Below are positions 16,560-24,552 of a stretch of 41,240 bases of DNA, piece after piece. The notes beneath the pieces were generated by a model. That model saw nothing but the letters and a program-made list of their open reading frames with translations. It did no database searches and was not told the origin of the DNA. Source of the stretch: Compostibacillus humi. GTDB taxonomy: Bacteria; Bacillota; Bacilli; Bacillales; Amphibacillaceae. The position numbers and the translations under genes were made by a program. Positions within the stretch are counted from its first letter, which is position 1, and each line of letters begins with the position of its first letter. The stretch spans positions 1-41,240 of the forward strand of contig NZ_BMEV01000025.1 in the NCBI RefSeq assembly GCF_014637175.1. The letters run 5' to 3'.

Positions 16560-17393
16560 ATGGATTTGAAATTATTAGCCGAAAAGGTATCTGAAGTCTA
16601 TGCTCAAAATTCTAAAATTGAAGCGGTACTTCTAGGCGGTTCGGTTTCCCGAAAATGGAATGATGAGCATTCTGATATCGAGCTGTTCCTATTTTGGAAA
16701 GAACCGCCGACTAATGAGGACAGAAAGAATCCGATTCAGACTGTAAAAGGGAAAATTATAGATTTTCATCCATTTGAAGATGAGGAATGGTCGGAAACAT
16801 ACGTGGCTCACGGGGTTAAATTCGAAATAAGCAGCTTTTTGACTTCAACGATAAAAAAAATTTTAAATGCGGTAGTCGTCGATTTTGATATAGATTTTGA
16901 TAAGCAATGTCTTGCTGCAGCAGTGCATGATGGAATTCCGTTGTACGGAATTAACTTATTAACGGAATTGAAAAATAAAGTAAAGGACTATCCAAAAGAA
17001 TTGAGTATAGCAATGATAAAGAAACACATCGATTTTGGCAACCGCTGGAATAACAGAGATGCCTTGCTCGAAAGACAAGACTGGCTTATGCTCTATAGCG
17101 TCATCGTGTCTGTCCAAACAAACTTGATGGCAATCCTGTTTGGCTTAAACCGCCAATACGTGCATCATCCGGCTTTCAAATGGCAAAGGCGCTCTTTAGA
17201 AACAATGACTAAAATACCAAAAGACGCATATCAGCGCCTTTCCTCTATTTTGCTCGGACATCCAAGAGATGGCATCAATGAAATGGAGAAAATAATTGAA
17301 GAGGTCTTCCAGCTGATTACCAATGAATATCCATTATTAAATTTATCTGATGCAAGGGACAAAGCCCTTTTTTTGAGACCAAAAAATGAGTAA
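16560..17393 (+). CDS. Nucleotidyltransferase domain protein (DUF4037-like)
   Basis: About 277 residues. The N-terminal part shows the nucleotidyltransferase pattern LLGGSVSRKWNDEHSDIELFLFW (GS followed by D-x-E), with a further acidic strand IIDFHP, resembling minimal transferases and antibiotic nucleotidyltransferases. The remaining helical part resembles DUF4037-type C-terminal domains. The substrate is unknown. ATG at 16560 lies six bases after GGAGG; a TTG one codon earlier is also open. Monocistronic and convergent with the glycosylase gene. Confidence 0.65.
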   Translation: MDLKLLAEKVSEVYAQNSKIEAVLLGGSVSRKWNDEHSDIELFLFWKEPPTNEDRKNPIQTVKGKIIDFHPFEDEEWSETYVAHGVKFEISSFLTSTIKKILNAVVVDFDIDFDKQCLAAAVHDGIPLYGINLLTELKNKVKDYPKELSIAMIKKHIDFGNRWNNRDALLERQDWLMLYSVIVSVQTNLMAILFGLNRQYVHHPAFKWQRRSLETMTKIPKDAYQRLSSILLGHPRDGINEMEKIIEEVFQLITNEYPLLNLSDARDKALFLRPKNE

Positions 17394-17443
17394 GACGATT
17401 GGATATTTAATGAATTGGCCGGAATGTTATCGGAAGCCGCCGT

Positions 17444-17968
17444 TTAAGAATAAAGGTATTTCTCAATAATACGCCATTCTTTTATTTTCTCCTCCAGCGA
17501 TTTAACGTTTCTTCCCGGTGTCGGACTGGTAGAAGGCAATTTCTTATAGTCAACCTCTGATAACGTATTTAGGCCGATATGTTTCTTGAAAACTTCAAAG
17601 GCTTTATTTCCGTTAAAAACGATTAGCTTTATTGTCGGGTGATTCTGAAGGAAGCTTGAGATATCATTCGGCTCTTCATCTTTTATTTTGGAATCAAGGC
17701 TTCCTTCTCTGACGCATTCATAAATCACATCCCATAAAGCAATATGATGTTCTTTTAACAGTTCGACTTTGTTAGAATATTCATTTGGAATTTCCAGACC
17801 CAAAATCGTAAAAATAATTTTCCAGAAGTGATTCCTATCATTTCCATAATACTGTTTTTTTAATAATGACTTTTTTCCGGGCATGGATCCTAAGATGAAT
17901 ACTCTTGCATCTTTGCCTATAATTGGTTCTAAAGAATATATCTTTTGGTCTTTTTCCAAATACACCAC
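17444..17968 (-). CDS. DNA-deoxyinosine glycosylase (uracil-DNA glycosylase family 6)
   Basis: A 174-residue protein with motif 1 ILGSMPGKKSLLKKQYY followed by N-x-FW (about residues 25-49), and a C-terminal LPSTSPTPGR loop typical of uracil-DNA glycosylase superfamily members. The GS(F/M)PG start and QYY-N-FW pattern fit family 6 hypoxanthine-DNA glycosylases, which excise deaminated adenine from DNA. The start is GTG at 17968; the binding site (AGGAT) is weak, so a second GTG one codon later is equally possible. Confidence 0.75.
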   Translation of the reverse strand: MVYLEKDQKIYSLEPIIGKDARVFILGSMPGKKSLLKKQYYGNDRNHFWKIIFTILGLEIPNEYSNKVELLKEHHIALWDVIYECVREGSLDSKIKDEEPNDISSFLQNHPTIKLIVFNGNKAFEVFKKHIGLNTLSEVDYKKLPSTSPTPGRNVKSLEEKIKEWRIIEKYLYS

Positions 17969-18002
17969 ATCCTAAATACTTTATTTATTTTATATTTTAT
18001 AT

Positions 18003-18038
18003 AAAAATAGACCCAACAATCCCGTTGGGTCTATTTTT
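18003..18038 (-). terminator. Strong symmetrical terminator after the AgcS gene
   Basis: A 15-bp perfect stem AAAAATAGACCCAAC/GTTGGGTCTATTTTT with a 6-base loop. The A and T ends make it usable in either direction. Confidence 0.9.
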
Positions 18039-18055
18039 GCAAACAACCTAACATA

Positions 18056-19450
18056 TTATGCTGCCCGCTGCCGCTTTTCTATCGGATTGGCGAAGAAGTT
18101 TTCTGTTTCCCGTTTAATAACTTTGTATAATAACAGGATACCAATTAAGTTCGGTATGATCATCAGTGCGTTCGTCATATCTGCTACAGCCCACATTAGC
18201 TTTAAGTCCAAGACGGCACCAAGATAGGTTGCAGCAAGGTAAAGAACTCCATAAATAGAAATATATTTTAATCCGAACAGATATTCAAAACATTTTGATC
18301 CGTAAACATACCAGCCAAAAATGGTAGAGAATCCGAAGAAAATAACGGATAGAGAAACAATATATTCACCAACAACTCCAAGGGTCGAAGCAAAAGCTGC
18401 GCTCGTTAGCGCACCGCCGTCAAGACTTGCATCATGTGTAACACCGGATAGCAGCCCACCTGATGGATCCCAGAAACCGGTGAAAATTAGAACCAGTCCT
18501 GTCATCGTACATACAATAATTGTCACAATAAACGTACCTGTCATTGCAACAAGTCCTTGCTTAACCGGATGGCTTGTTTTTGCGTTACCTGCAATTAAGG
18601 CAACTGTACCAAGCCCGGCTTCGTTGGAGAAAATCCCTTTTGAAACCCCATGCTGAATGGCTTGACTTACTGTAACACCTACAAAACCGCCTGCAGCAGA
18701 AACAGGAGTAAAGGCATGCTCAAAAATCAAACCAAAGGCTGGAATAATCTGATCGATATTTAAAAAGATAATGATTAATGATCCGCCGATATACAATATC
18801 GCCATAATTGGAACAAAAAATCCAGCTACATTACTAATCCGTTTTATACCGCCAAATATAATTAATCCCGTCAGAATGACAAGAAGTATTCCGGTTATCC
18901 AGCCTGGAACGTGGAAACTGTTGCTCATCACATCTGCAATCGTATTTGACTGCACACCATTCCCCGTTCCAAGAGCAGCAATGGCAGCAAAAATAGCAAA
19001 TGCGGCTCCTAACGGCTTCCAGTTTTTCCCTAATCCACGCTCAATATAATACATTGGCCCGCTGGAATACTCGCCTTTTTCATTTTTCACACGATATACT
19101 TGAGCAAGAAGAGCCTCGGCATATTTGGTTGCCATTCCAAGCAGTCCGGCAATCCACATCCAGAAGATAGCTCCTGGACCTCCTAGTGTTATCCCGGTAG
19201 CTACCCCGGCAATATTCCCATTACCAATCATTCCGGCCAGCGATGTCATCAATGCTTTAAAGTTGCTGACATCCCCTTCTGCATCCGCGTCTTCCTTGTC
19301 TTTCGTAAATGCTAGTTTAAAAGCATATCCTAACTTTTTGAATTGAAGTCCCTTTAAAATAATAGTTAAAAAGATTCCTGTTCCAAACAGCAATATCAAG
19401 CTGGGTGCTCCCCAGAGAAATGCGTTAATCTTATTCAAGATGTCTAACAT
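18056..19450 (-). CDS. Alanine/glycine:cation symporter (AgcS family)
   Basis: A 464-residue secondary transporter for alanine or glycine driven by Na+ or H+. It has about eleven hydrophobic helices and family signatures: LAGMIGNGNIAGVATGITLGGPGAIFW, GLLGMATKYAEALLAQVYR, GTGNGVQSNTIAD and GISKGIFSNEAGLGT-like (here GVSKGIFSNEAGLGTVALIAG). ATG at 19450 lies eight bases after GGGGGT and is preferred to the ATG five codons upstream. A cre-like sequence lies upstream, suggesting carbon catabolite control. Ends in a strong terminator. Confidence 0.9.
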   Translation of the reverse strand: MLDILNKINAFLWGAPSLILLFGTGIFLTIILKGLQFKKLGYAFKLAFTKDKEDADAEGDVSNFKALMTSLAGMIGNGNIAGVATGITLGGPGAIFWMWIAGLLGMATKYAEALLAQVYRVKNEKGEYSSGPMYYIERGLGKNWKPLGAAFAIFAAIAALGTGNGVQSNTIADVMSNSFHVPGWITGILLVILTGLIIFGGIKRISNVAGFFVPIMAILYIGGSLIIIFLNIDQIIPAFGLIFEHAFTPVSAAGGFVGVTVSQAIQHGVSKGIFSNEAGLGTVALIAGNAKTSHPVKQGLVAMTGTFIVTIIVCTMTGLVLIFTGFWDPSGGLLSGVTHDASLDGGALTSAAFASTLGVVGEYIVSLSVIFFGFSTIFGWYVYGSKCFEYLFGLKYISIYGVLYLAATYLGAVLDLKLMWAVADMTNALMIIPNLIGILLLYKVIKRETENFFANPIEKRQRAA

Positions 19451-19504
19451 AATAAATACCCCCATGTTTTATGTTTGACTCTATAAAGTTAGAACTCCCC
19501 CTCT

Positions 19505-19518
19505 TTAAAACGCTTACA
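19505..19518 (-). promoter_or_regulatory. Candidate cre (CcpA) site upstream of the AgcS symporter
   Basis: Minus-strand TGTAAGCGTTTTAA matches the catabolite-responsive element pattern (TGnAARCGnTnnCA) except for the next-to-last C. It lies 55-68 bases before the start codon. Confidence 0.4.
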
Positions 19519-19674
19519 ATTTATTGAAATTAATTTCCCCCTTTGATGTGTTCTATATCAGCGAGCAACACCAATATACAAAATTCGACAAAATTCGTCA
19601 ATATGTCTATAAATATCCAAAACTTTCACATTTATTTATAAACTATTTTTTACTAAACAGGGAATTCATTTTTT

Positions 19675-19712
19675 TTGCAAAAAAAGACTGGCTTTATTTA
19701 ACCATTAGCCAG
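19675..19712 (-). terminator. Terminator of the GNAT gene
   Basis: On the minus strand CTGGCT ... AGCCAG with a 13-base loop, followed by TCTTTTTTT, about 30 bases past the stop. Confidence 0.65.
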
Positions 19713-19745
19713 CCAATCTCTAAAACATAGACTATAATCAAATTA

Positions 19746-20282
19746 TTACTTTGCTTTTTTTCTTTCCAAATATTCCCTTTGCAATATCCCCATTATTATT
19801 TCATCTGAAAATTGATTATTTAGATAAAGGGATTCTCTAATGACACCTTCTTTTTTAAAACCGGCTTTTTCATACGATTTTATTCCCCGCAAATTATGGG
19901 AATAAACTTCAAGCTGTAATCTGTTTAAACGTAATTTTTCAAAGGCAAAGGAAAGGGCCAGTTGTACCGCTTCTGTGCCGTATCCTTTATTAAAATATTT
20001 TTTATGATGAAGCGCGATGCGGAACCCCGCTTTATTGTTTTCTTTATCAATATCCAAAATAGACAAATCACCAATTAATTCGTCACCATCGATTAAGCAA
20101 ATGGAAAAATCAAACCTTGTGTCATCTTTTGTAATGCGTTCGAAATGTTCATATAATTGTTCTAGGGTAAAAGCATTTTTTGTTCCTGTCATATACATAA
20201 TTTCATCATCTAGCGTCGCTTGATAAAAACTTTTCATATCTTCTTTCTGAACCGGCCGCAAATAAACTCTGTTTCCTTTCAT
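19746..20282 (-). CDS. GNAT family N-acetyltransferase (RimJ/RimL-like)
   Basis: A 178-residue acetyltransferase. It begins VYLRPVQKEDMKSFY as in RimJ/RimL/SpeG-type members and has the acetyl-CoA loop GYGTEAVQLALSFAF (about residues 102-116, Q/RxxGxG/A variant NKGYGTEA). It closes with the common NLRGIKSYEKAGFKKEG segment (about 132-148). It likely transfers acetyl groups to a protein N-terminus or polyamine; the substrate is not predictable. ATG after GGAGGTACC. Monocistronic. Confidence 0.8.
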   Translation of the reverse strand: MKGNRVYLRPVQKEDMKSFYQATLDDEIMYMTGTKNAFTLEQLYEHFERITKDDTRFDFSICLIDGDELIGDLSILDIDKENNKAGFRIALHHKKYFNKGYGTEAVQLALSFAFEKLRLNRLQLEVYSHNLRGIKSYEKAGFKKEGVIRESLYLNNQFSDEIIMGILQREYLERKKAK

Positions 20283-20428
20283 TTTTGGTACCTCCTAACT
20301 AAGAACATAGCCATTGCCGTTTACTTTTGATCTGTCTTATAATACATTCGAGTTAGAATGTGTAATCAGTAGCTAAAGTGCATTTTTACTGACAACATTT
20401 GAAATAAGTGAGGCAAGGGGGAAAAAGA

Positions 20429-20914
20429 TTGGAGAAGGATTTTGACAGAGCTATTGACTTGCGGAAAGACGGGAAGCTTAAAGAATCTAATGAGCTTTTA
20501 GCCAAACTGGTGCAGAAATTCCCGGATAATCCAATAATCAATTATCAATACGCCTGCAGCTTTGATCTATTAGGGGAAGAGAGAAAAGCAGTTCCCTTTT
20601 ATGAAATGGCTATCCATTTGGGGCTTCCGTCCAAAGAAATGCAGGAAGCAATATTAGGATTAGGGAGTTCCTACCGGGCTTTAGGGGAATACGAAAAATC
20701 CAAGTCTGTATTTCAAAAAGGAACGGAGTTATTCCCGAACAATCGAGCAATTCAAACCTTTTATTCCATGACCTTGTACAACTTGCAGGAGCACCGCAAA
20801 GCAATGGAATTATTGTTAAAATGTTTAATAGATACGACAAAGGATAATAAAATTCTAAGTTATAAAAAAGCCATTGCATTTTATGCGGACAGACTGGATG
20901 AAACATGGGATTAA
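20429..20914 (+). CDS. Tetratricopeptide repeat protein
   Basis: About 161 residues, predicted cytoplasmic, made of TPR-like helix pairs: FDRAIDLRKDGKLKESNELLAKLVQKFPDNP (first), YACSFDLLGEERKAVPFYEMAIHLGL (second), ILGLGSSYRALGEYEKSKSVFQKG (third) and a fourth around EHRKAMELLLKCL. TPR arrays bind partner proteins; no catalytic domain is attached. Start: TTG at 20429, seven to eight bases after AAGGGGG; a GTG at 20408 is upstream of that site and unlikely. Confidence 0.75.
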   Translation: MEKDFDRAIDLRKDGKLKESNELLAKLVQKFPDNPIINYQYACSFDLLGEERKAVPFYEMAIHLGLPSKEMQEAILGLGSSYRALGEYEKSKSVFQKGTELFPNNRAIQTFYSMTLYNLQEHRKAMELLLKCLIDTTKDNKILSYKKAIAFYADRLDETWD

Positions 20915-20935
20915 GATGCGGAATTTCCCCTTAGC

Positions 20936-20998
20936 AAAAAGGCGGCAGATACCGTTTTTACTTAACTTATAGCTTTTCACGGCTGCAACGTATCTGCC
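20936..20998 (-). terminator. Possible terminator of the VOC gene
   Basis: A 9-bp inverted repeat GGCAGATAC/GTATCTGCC with a 37-base interior; on the minus strand it is followed by GCCTTTTTGC. The loop is long, so this is tentative. Confidence 0.35.
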
Positions 20999-21008
20999 AA
21001 TCCTATCA

Positions 21009-21389
21009 TTACAGATTTTCGTAAATTTCGATTAGTGTTCCGGCCGGATCCCGGAAATGGGCTACTTTAATCATCCAGTCCTTTTGTTCCGTCGGTTTGG
21101 AAATAAACTTCACTTTGTTTTTTAGTTGCTGATATGCTTCTTCCACGTTATCCACCTTAAAAATTAAAGCTGCCCGGTCTGCCATTTCAATATTTGCCGA
21201 ATACTCTTCACCTATCGCTTCTGCCATTTGCCTCCGTTCAAATAACCCTAATGTAACTCCATTAAATTTAAAATCAGCATAATTCGAGTTTTCATTTCCC
21301 CAAGTTACTTCAAATCCTAATACATCCCGATAAAAGAGAAAACATTCCTTATAATTATCTGCGAGCAAGCGTACGTGCGTTAGCTCCAT
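21009..21389 (-). CDS. VOC (glyoxalase/bleomycin-resistance) family protein
   Basis: A 126-residue protein with the paired beta-alpha-beta-beta-beta modules of the vicinal oxygen chelate fold. It begins LTHVRLLADNYKECFLFYRDVLGFEV and ends FRDPAGTLIEIYENL, supplying the His near residue 4 and the Glu near the end that usually bind the metal. It may be a small dioxygenase, lyase or antibiotic-binding protein; sequence does not decide. ATG after AGGAGG. Monocistronic. Confidence 0.75.
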   Translation of the reverse strand: MELTHVRLLADNYKECFLFYRDVLGFEVTWGNENSNYADFKFNGVTLGLFERRQMAEAIGEEYSANIEMADRAALIFKVDNVEEAYQQLKNKVKFISKPTEQKDWMIKVAHFRDPAGTLIEIYENL

Positions 21390-21646
21390 CCTAGACCTCC
21401 TCTTATTTCATATCTATTTTTGTGTTTTTTCTTCTCTTTACTAGAAACCTCCTTCATCATTTAATTTTTACCAAACATAAATATATTTCATCATTTATAT
21501 TTTTTCATCCTACTTTTTTACTAAATTTTAAAAATTTTTAAAATCCGATTAATCCTGCCTGTTATTAAACGAACGTTTCATTAAAACAAACGATTGTCCA
21601 AAGCAATGATAAGCTGCAGTTTCTTAACGAGCCCTTTTAATTAAAC

Positions 21647-21656
21647 CAAACGTTTG
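21647..21656. promoter_or_regulatory. Second copy of palindrome CAAACGTTTG
   Basis: Identical to the decamer at 4005-4014. It lies about 260 bases upstream of the VOC gene, and nearby GAACGTTTC and AAACGATTG are imperfect relatives. Confidence 0.25.
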
Positions 21657-21659
21657 TAC

Positions 21660-21699
21660 AAAAAAATCGGGCAACGCATCCATCAAGCGTTTCCCGATT
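21660..21699 (-). terminator. Terminator of glmS
   Basis: On the minus strand AATCGGG-a-AACGC loop GCGTT-g-CCCGATT followed by TTTTT: a 12-bp stem with one mismatch. Confidence 0.85.
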
Positions 21700-21737
21700 C
21701 AATGATTTTTTCTCAAGTATTTTTACAGAAACATGCC

Positions 21738-23543
21738 TTACTCTACCGTTACACTTTTAGCCAAATTCCTTGGTTTATCGACATCATTTCCCCGGTACAG
21801 TGCTGCATAGTAAGCCAACAATTGCAGTGGAATTACGCTAATAAGCGGGGTAAGCAATTGCTGCACTTTTGGTATGACAAAACTGTCTGCCGTCTGTTCC
21901 AGCCCTTTCATACTAATTACCATCGCATTGGCACCACGGGCTACCACTTCCTGTACGTTGCTGCGAATGGAATAATTTACATGTTCCTGGGTAACCAGGG
22001 CAATTACCGGAGTCCCCTTTTCAATAAGGGCAATCGTCCCATGTTTTAATTCTCCTCCAGCAAATCCTTCCGCTTGGATATAAGATATTTCTTTCAGTTT
22101 CAATGCGCCTTCTAAGGAGACGTAGTAGTCGGAACCCCGGCCGATAAAAAAGGCATTTCTCGCTGAATGCAAATAATTTTTAGCTAGCTTCTCCATTTCT
22201 TCCTTATGATCCGTCAATACATCCATTGCATTAGCTGCAATTGCCAGCTCCTGCATAATATCAAATGGCAGTTTCCGGCCTTTTTCATTGGCCGTATCTG
22301 CTGCTAAAATAGCAAGTACTGCAATTTGGGCGGTGTATGCTTTTGTCGAAGCAACGGCAATTTCCGGCCCGGCATGTAAATGTAGGGTGTAATCCGCTTC
22401 CCGAGAAAGGGTGGAACCGGGCACATTCGTAATCGTTAATGCCGGATACCCCAATTCTTTAACTTTTACTAGAACTGCACGGCTGTCCGCCGTTTCTCCG
22501 CTTTGGGAGATGAAAATAAACAACGGTTTTTCTGATAACAATGGCATGTTGTAGGAAAATTCACTGGCAACGTGCACTTCCACAGGAATGTTAGCCAATT
22601 TTTCCAATAATACTTTTCCGGCTAAACCGGCATGAAAGCTCGTTCCTGCAGCAACAATATAAATACGGTCTGCATTTTTCATTGCTTTCCGTATGGAGGC
22701 ATCGATTGCAAAACCTCCCTTTTCCCCCTGGTACTCCTGTATAATTTTCCGCAAAACGATAGGCTGTTCATCAATTTCTTTCAGCATATAGTGAGGATAC
22801 GTCCCTTTTTCAATGTCACTTGCATCGATTTTTGCTGTATACGGTAATCTTTGAACCGTTGTACCGTCAAATTTTTTAATCGTCACTTCATCAGTTGTTA
22901 CTAGCACCATTTCCATATCATGAATTTCCACGTACTGATCTGTTTCTTTTAACGTTGCCATCGCATCGCTGGCAATAACGTTAAAGCCTTTCCCTACGCC
23001 AATTAGAAGGGGGCTTTTATTTTTTGCCACATACATTGTTTCTGGACGTTCCCGATCCAGCATGCCAATAGCAAAAGACCCTTTTAACAGCCTTACTGAT
23101 TTGCGGAAAGCTTCCTCTGTATCTTGGACCGTTTCATACATTTTTTCCATGAGCTGAACAATTACTTCTGTATCCGTCTCACTAGCAAACCGCACATCAG
23201 CAAGATATTCTTCTTTTAATTGCTGGTAGTTTTCAATAACCCCATTATGAACAATGGCAAATCTTCCTGATGCACTTTGATGGGGGTGGGCATTTTCTTT
23301 GCTCGGCTCTCCATGGGTCGCCCAACGAGTATGTCCGATGCCAACGGATGCTGGAGAAACCCCTTCGGCCGCCTGTTTTAAAGCAGAGATTCTGCCTTTT
23401 ACTTTCGTTATCTTTAATTCGTCCTCATTTATTAAAGCAATTCCGGCAGAATCATAGCCGCGATATTCTAACTTTTCCAATCCGTGGAGCAACACTTCCG
23501 TTGCCCTTTTTTCCTTGCCAATAAAACCTACAATTCCGCACAT
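21738..23543 (-). CDS. glmS: Glutamine-fructose-6-phosphate aminotransferase (isomerizing)
   Basis: A 601-residue enzyme that makes glucosamine-6-phosphate from fructose-6-phosphate and glutamine, the entry to peptidoglycan and teichoic acid amino-sugars. It begins MCGIVGFIG, so Cys2 is the N-terminal nucleophile of the glutaminase domain (to about residue 220; HTRWATHG present). Two SIS sugar-isomerase domains follow ([13 protein letters not shown] and [12 protein letters not shown], then [10 protein letters not shown]), and the C-terminus ends LAKSVTVE as in the family. ATG follows AGGAGG. The leader carries a glmS ribozyme, so expression is repressed by its own product. Its usual neighbour glmM lies about 7 kb away on the same strand. 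Confidence 0.97.
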   Translation of the reverse strand: MCGIVGFIGKEKRATEVLLHGLEKLEYRGYDSAGIALINEDELKITKVKGRISALKQAAEGVSPASVGIGHTRWATHGEPSKENAHPHQSASGRFAIVHNGVIENYQQLKEEYLADVRFASETDTEVIVQLMEKMYETVQDTEEAFRKSVRLLKGSFAIGMLDRERPETMYVAKNKSPLLIGVGKGFNVIASDAMATLKETDQYVEIHDMEMVLVTTDEVTIKKFDGTTVQRLPYTAKIDASDIEKGTYPHYMLKEIDEQPIVLRKIIQEYQGEKGGFAIDASIRKAMKNADRIYIVAAGTSFHAGLAGKVLLEKLANIPVEVHVASEFSYNMPLLSEKPLFIFISQSGETADSRAVLVKVKELGYPALTITNVPGSTLSREADYTLHLHAGPEIAVASTKAYTAQIAVLAILAADTANEKGRKLPFDIMQELAIAANAMDVLTDHKEEMEKLAKNYLHSARNAFFIGRGSDYYVSLEGALKLKEISYIQAEGFAGGELKHGTIALIEKGTPVIALVTQEHVNYSIRSNVQEVVARGANAMVISMKGLEQTADSFVIPKVQQLLTPLISVIPLQLLAYYAALYRGNDVDKPRNLAKSVTVE

Positions 23544-23563
23544 GTCAATGTCCTCCTATGAAG

Positions 23564-23637
23564 AGGGGCAGGGATAAATGCATAATAAGCCGTATAAACT
23601 CGGCTTGTTTTATCTTTGGGGCACCATCTCTGCCCCT
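23564..23637 (-). promoter_or_regulatory. Structured leader between ribozyme and glmS start
   Basis: On the minus strand GGGGCAG (near 23637-23630) can pair with TGCCCC at 23623-23618 (7-base loop) or, alternatively, with CTGCCCCT at 23571-23564, right before the AGGAGG site. A separate AAGCCG/CGGCTT hairpin (23587-23606) lies between. The functional importance is inferred only. Confidence 0.4.
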
Positions 23638-23704
23638 TTCTCGTATTGTCTACATCTTGTTTTATTCCTTTGTGCAATAAGTTGCCTTATTGTTTTATGA
23701 ATAA

Positions 23705-23811
23705 AACGTAACGATTGAGATGTACAATCGGGAGGCATCCGCCGAATCCTTCGATCAACCTCCACCTCGTCAACTATTTTCCCCTTACGACAGGAAAATA
23801 GTCCTGGCGCT
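23705..23811 (-). ncRNA. glmS ribozyme (self-cleaving, glucosamine-6-phosphate sensing)
   Basis: The minus-strand leader reads AGCGCCAGGACTATTTTCC, then GTTGACGAGGTGGAGGTT, GGCGGATGCCTCCCGATTG and a final CGATTG/CAATCG hairpin. These are the conserved core segments of the glmS ribozyme. Cleavage is expected just 5' of the GCGCC at 23810. Glucosamine-6-phosphate is the cofactor in known cases, and cut mRNA is degraded, giving feedback control of GlmS. Confidence 0.93.
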
Positions 23812-23861
23812 TTTTAAAATAACTTCTATGTGATCCTCCTTTCTATTTTTAGAATGGAAAT

Positions 23862-23890
23862 ATTTTAACACGATTCGTTGTTCCTGTCAT
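23862..23890 (-). promoter_or_regulatory. Sigma-A-type promoter of glmS
   Basis: Minus-strand ATGACA (23890-23885), 17-base spacer, TAAAAT (23867-23862) with an extended TG one base before the -10. The predicted start lies about 45 bases before the ribozyme cleavage site. Confidence 0.6.
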
Positions 23891-23933
23891 CCAATTTAAA
23901 AAAGGTACCAGGAATACCCTGACACCGGCAAAA

Positions 23934-24512
23934 TTATTTTTTGTTTGTTCCCCGGAAGACGCGGGCGCTTCTTGCATATTCCACATCCGGAACTTCTAAA
24001 CGGGCGTTTATTACACGGGCAGCTGCAAACAAATAATCGGATAAGCGATTCATATATTTTAGCGGGATTGGTGACGCTTCCTCAGCCTTCATCAAACTGA
24101 CAATTTGGCGCTCCGCTCTTCGTGTGACGGTTCTAGCTAAATGGAGAGTGGCTGCTGCCTGGGCCCCGCCTGGAAGGATAAACCGCTCCAATTTTGGAGC
24201 TTCGTCTATCATTTCGTCAATCCGCTTTTCCATATATTCAATCGGCTCTTCCGTTAATGTATATGGCCGTTTCTCTGTTACATTGGATAATTCGGTCCCA
24301 CAGTCAAATAATTCATGCTGGATTTTTTCTAAATCTTGAATGATGTCGGCAAATAACTTTTCCTGTTCTTTCAATTCTGCAACCGCTTTGCCAATAAAAG
24401 AATTGGCTTCGTCAATCGTGCCGTAGGCTTCCACCCGAATATTGTCCTTTTCGACTCTTCCGCCAATCAGGCTTGTTTTCCCTTTGTCTCCAGATTTCGT
24501 ATATAATCTCAT
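23934..24512 (-). CDS. pduO: PduO-type cob(I)alamin adenosyltransferase
   Basis: A 192-residue enzyme that transfers the adenosyl group of ATP to cob(I)alamin. The N-terminal MRLYTKSGDKGKTSLIGG is the ATP-binding signature of the PduO type, followed by KDNIRVEAYGTIDEANSFIG; the C-terminal RTVTRRAERQ, LKYMNRLSDYLFAAAR completes the site. The frame extends upstream into btuD, but the ATG at 24512 has AGGAGGG before it. Last gene of the cobalamin operon, so imported or salvaged corrinoid is converted to the active coenzyme. Confidence 0.93.
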   Translation of the reverse strand: MRLYTKSGDKGKTSLIGGRVEKDNIRVEAYGTIDEANSFIGKAVAELKEQEKLFADIIQDLEKIQHELFDCGTELSNVTEKRPYTLTEEPIEYMEKRIDEMIDEAPKLERFILPGGAQAAATLHLARTVTRRAERQIVSLMKAEEASPIPLKYMNRLSDYLFAAARVINARLEVPDVEYARSARVFRGTNKK

Positions 24513-24552
24513 TGTTCTCCCTCCTAAAAGTTTAACATTTACCTTGGCCAGC

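Larger units (their letters stand above)
21390..21737. other. Intergenic stretch between VOC and glmS genes
   Basis: About 350 bases, very AT-rich on the left. It holds two related elements, GAACGTTTC (21571) and the perfect palindrome CAAACGTTTG (21647), and then the glmS terminator at 21660. No gene seen. Confidence 0.5.

Noticed and set aside
19524-19730. 68-codon plus-strand frame
   Set aside because: Composition is biased by AT-rich intergenic DNA, its end overlaps a terminator for the GNAT gene, and no binding site is seen.
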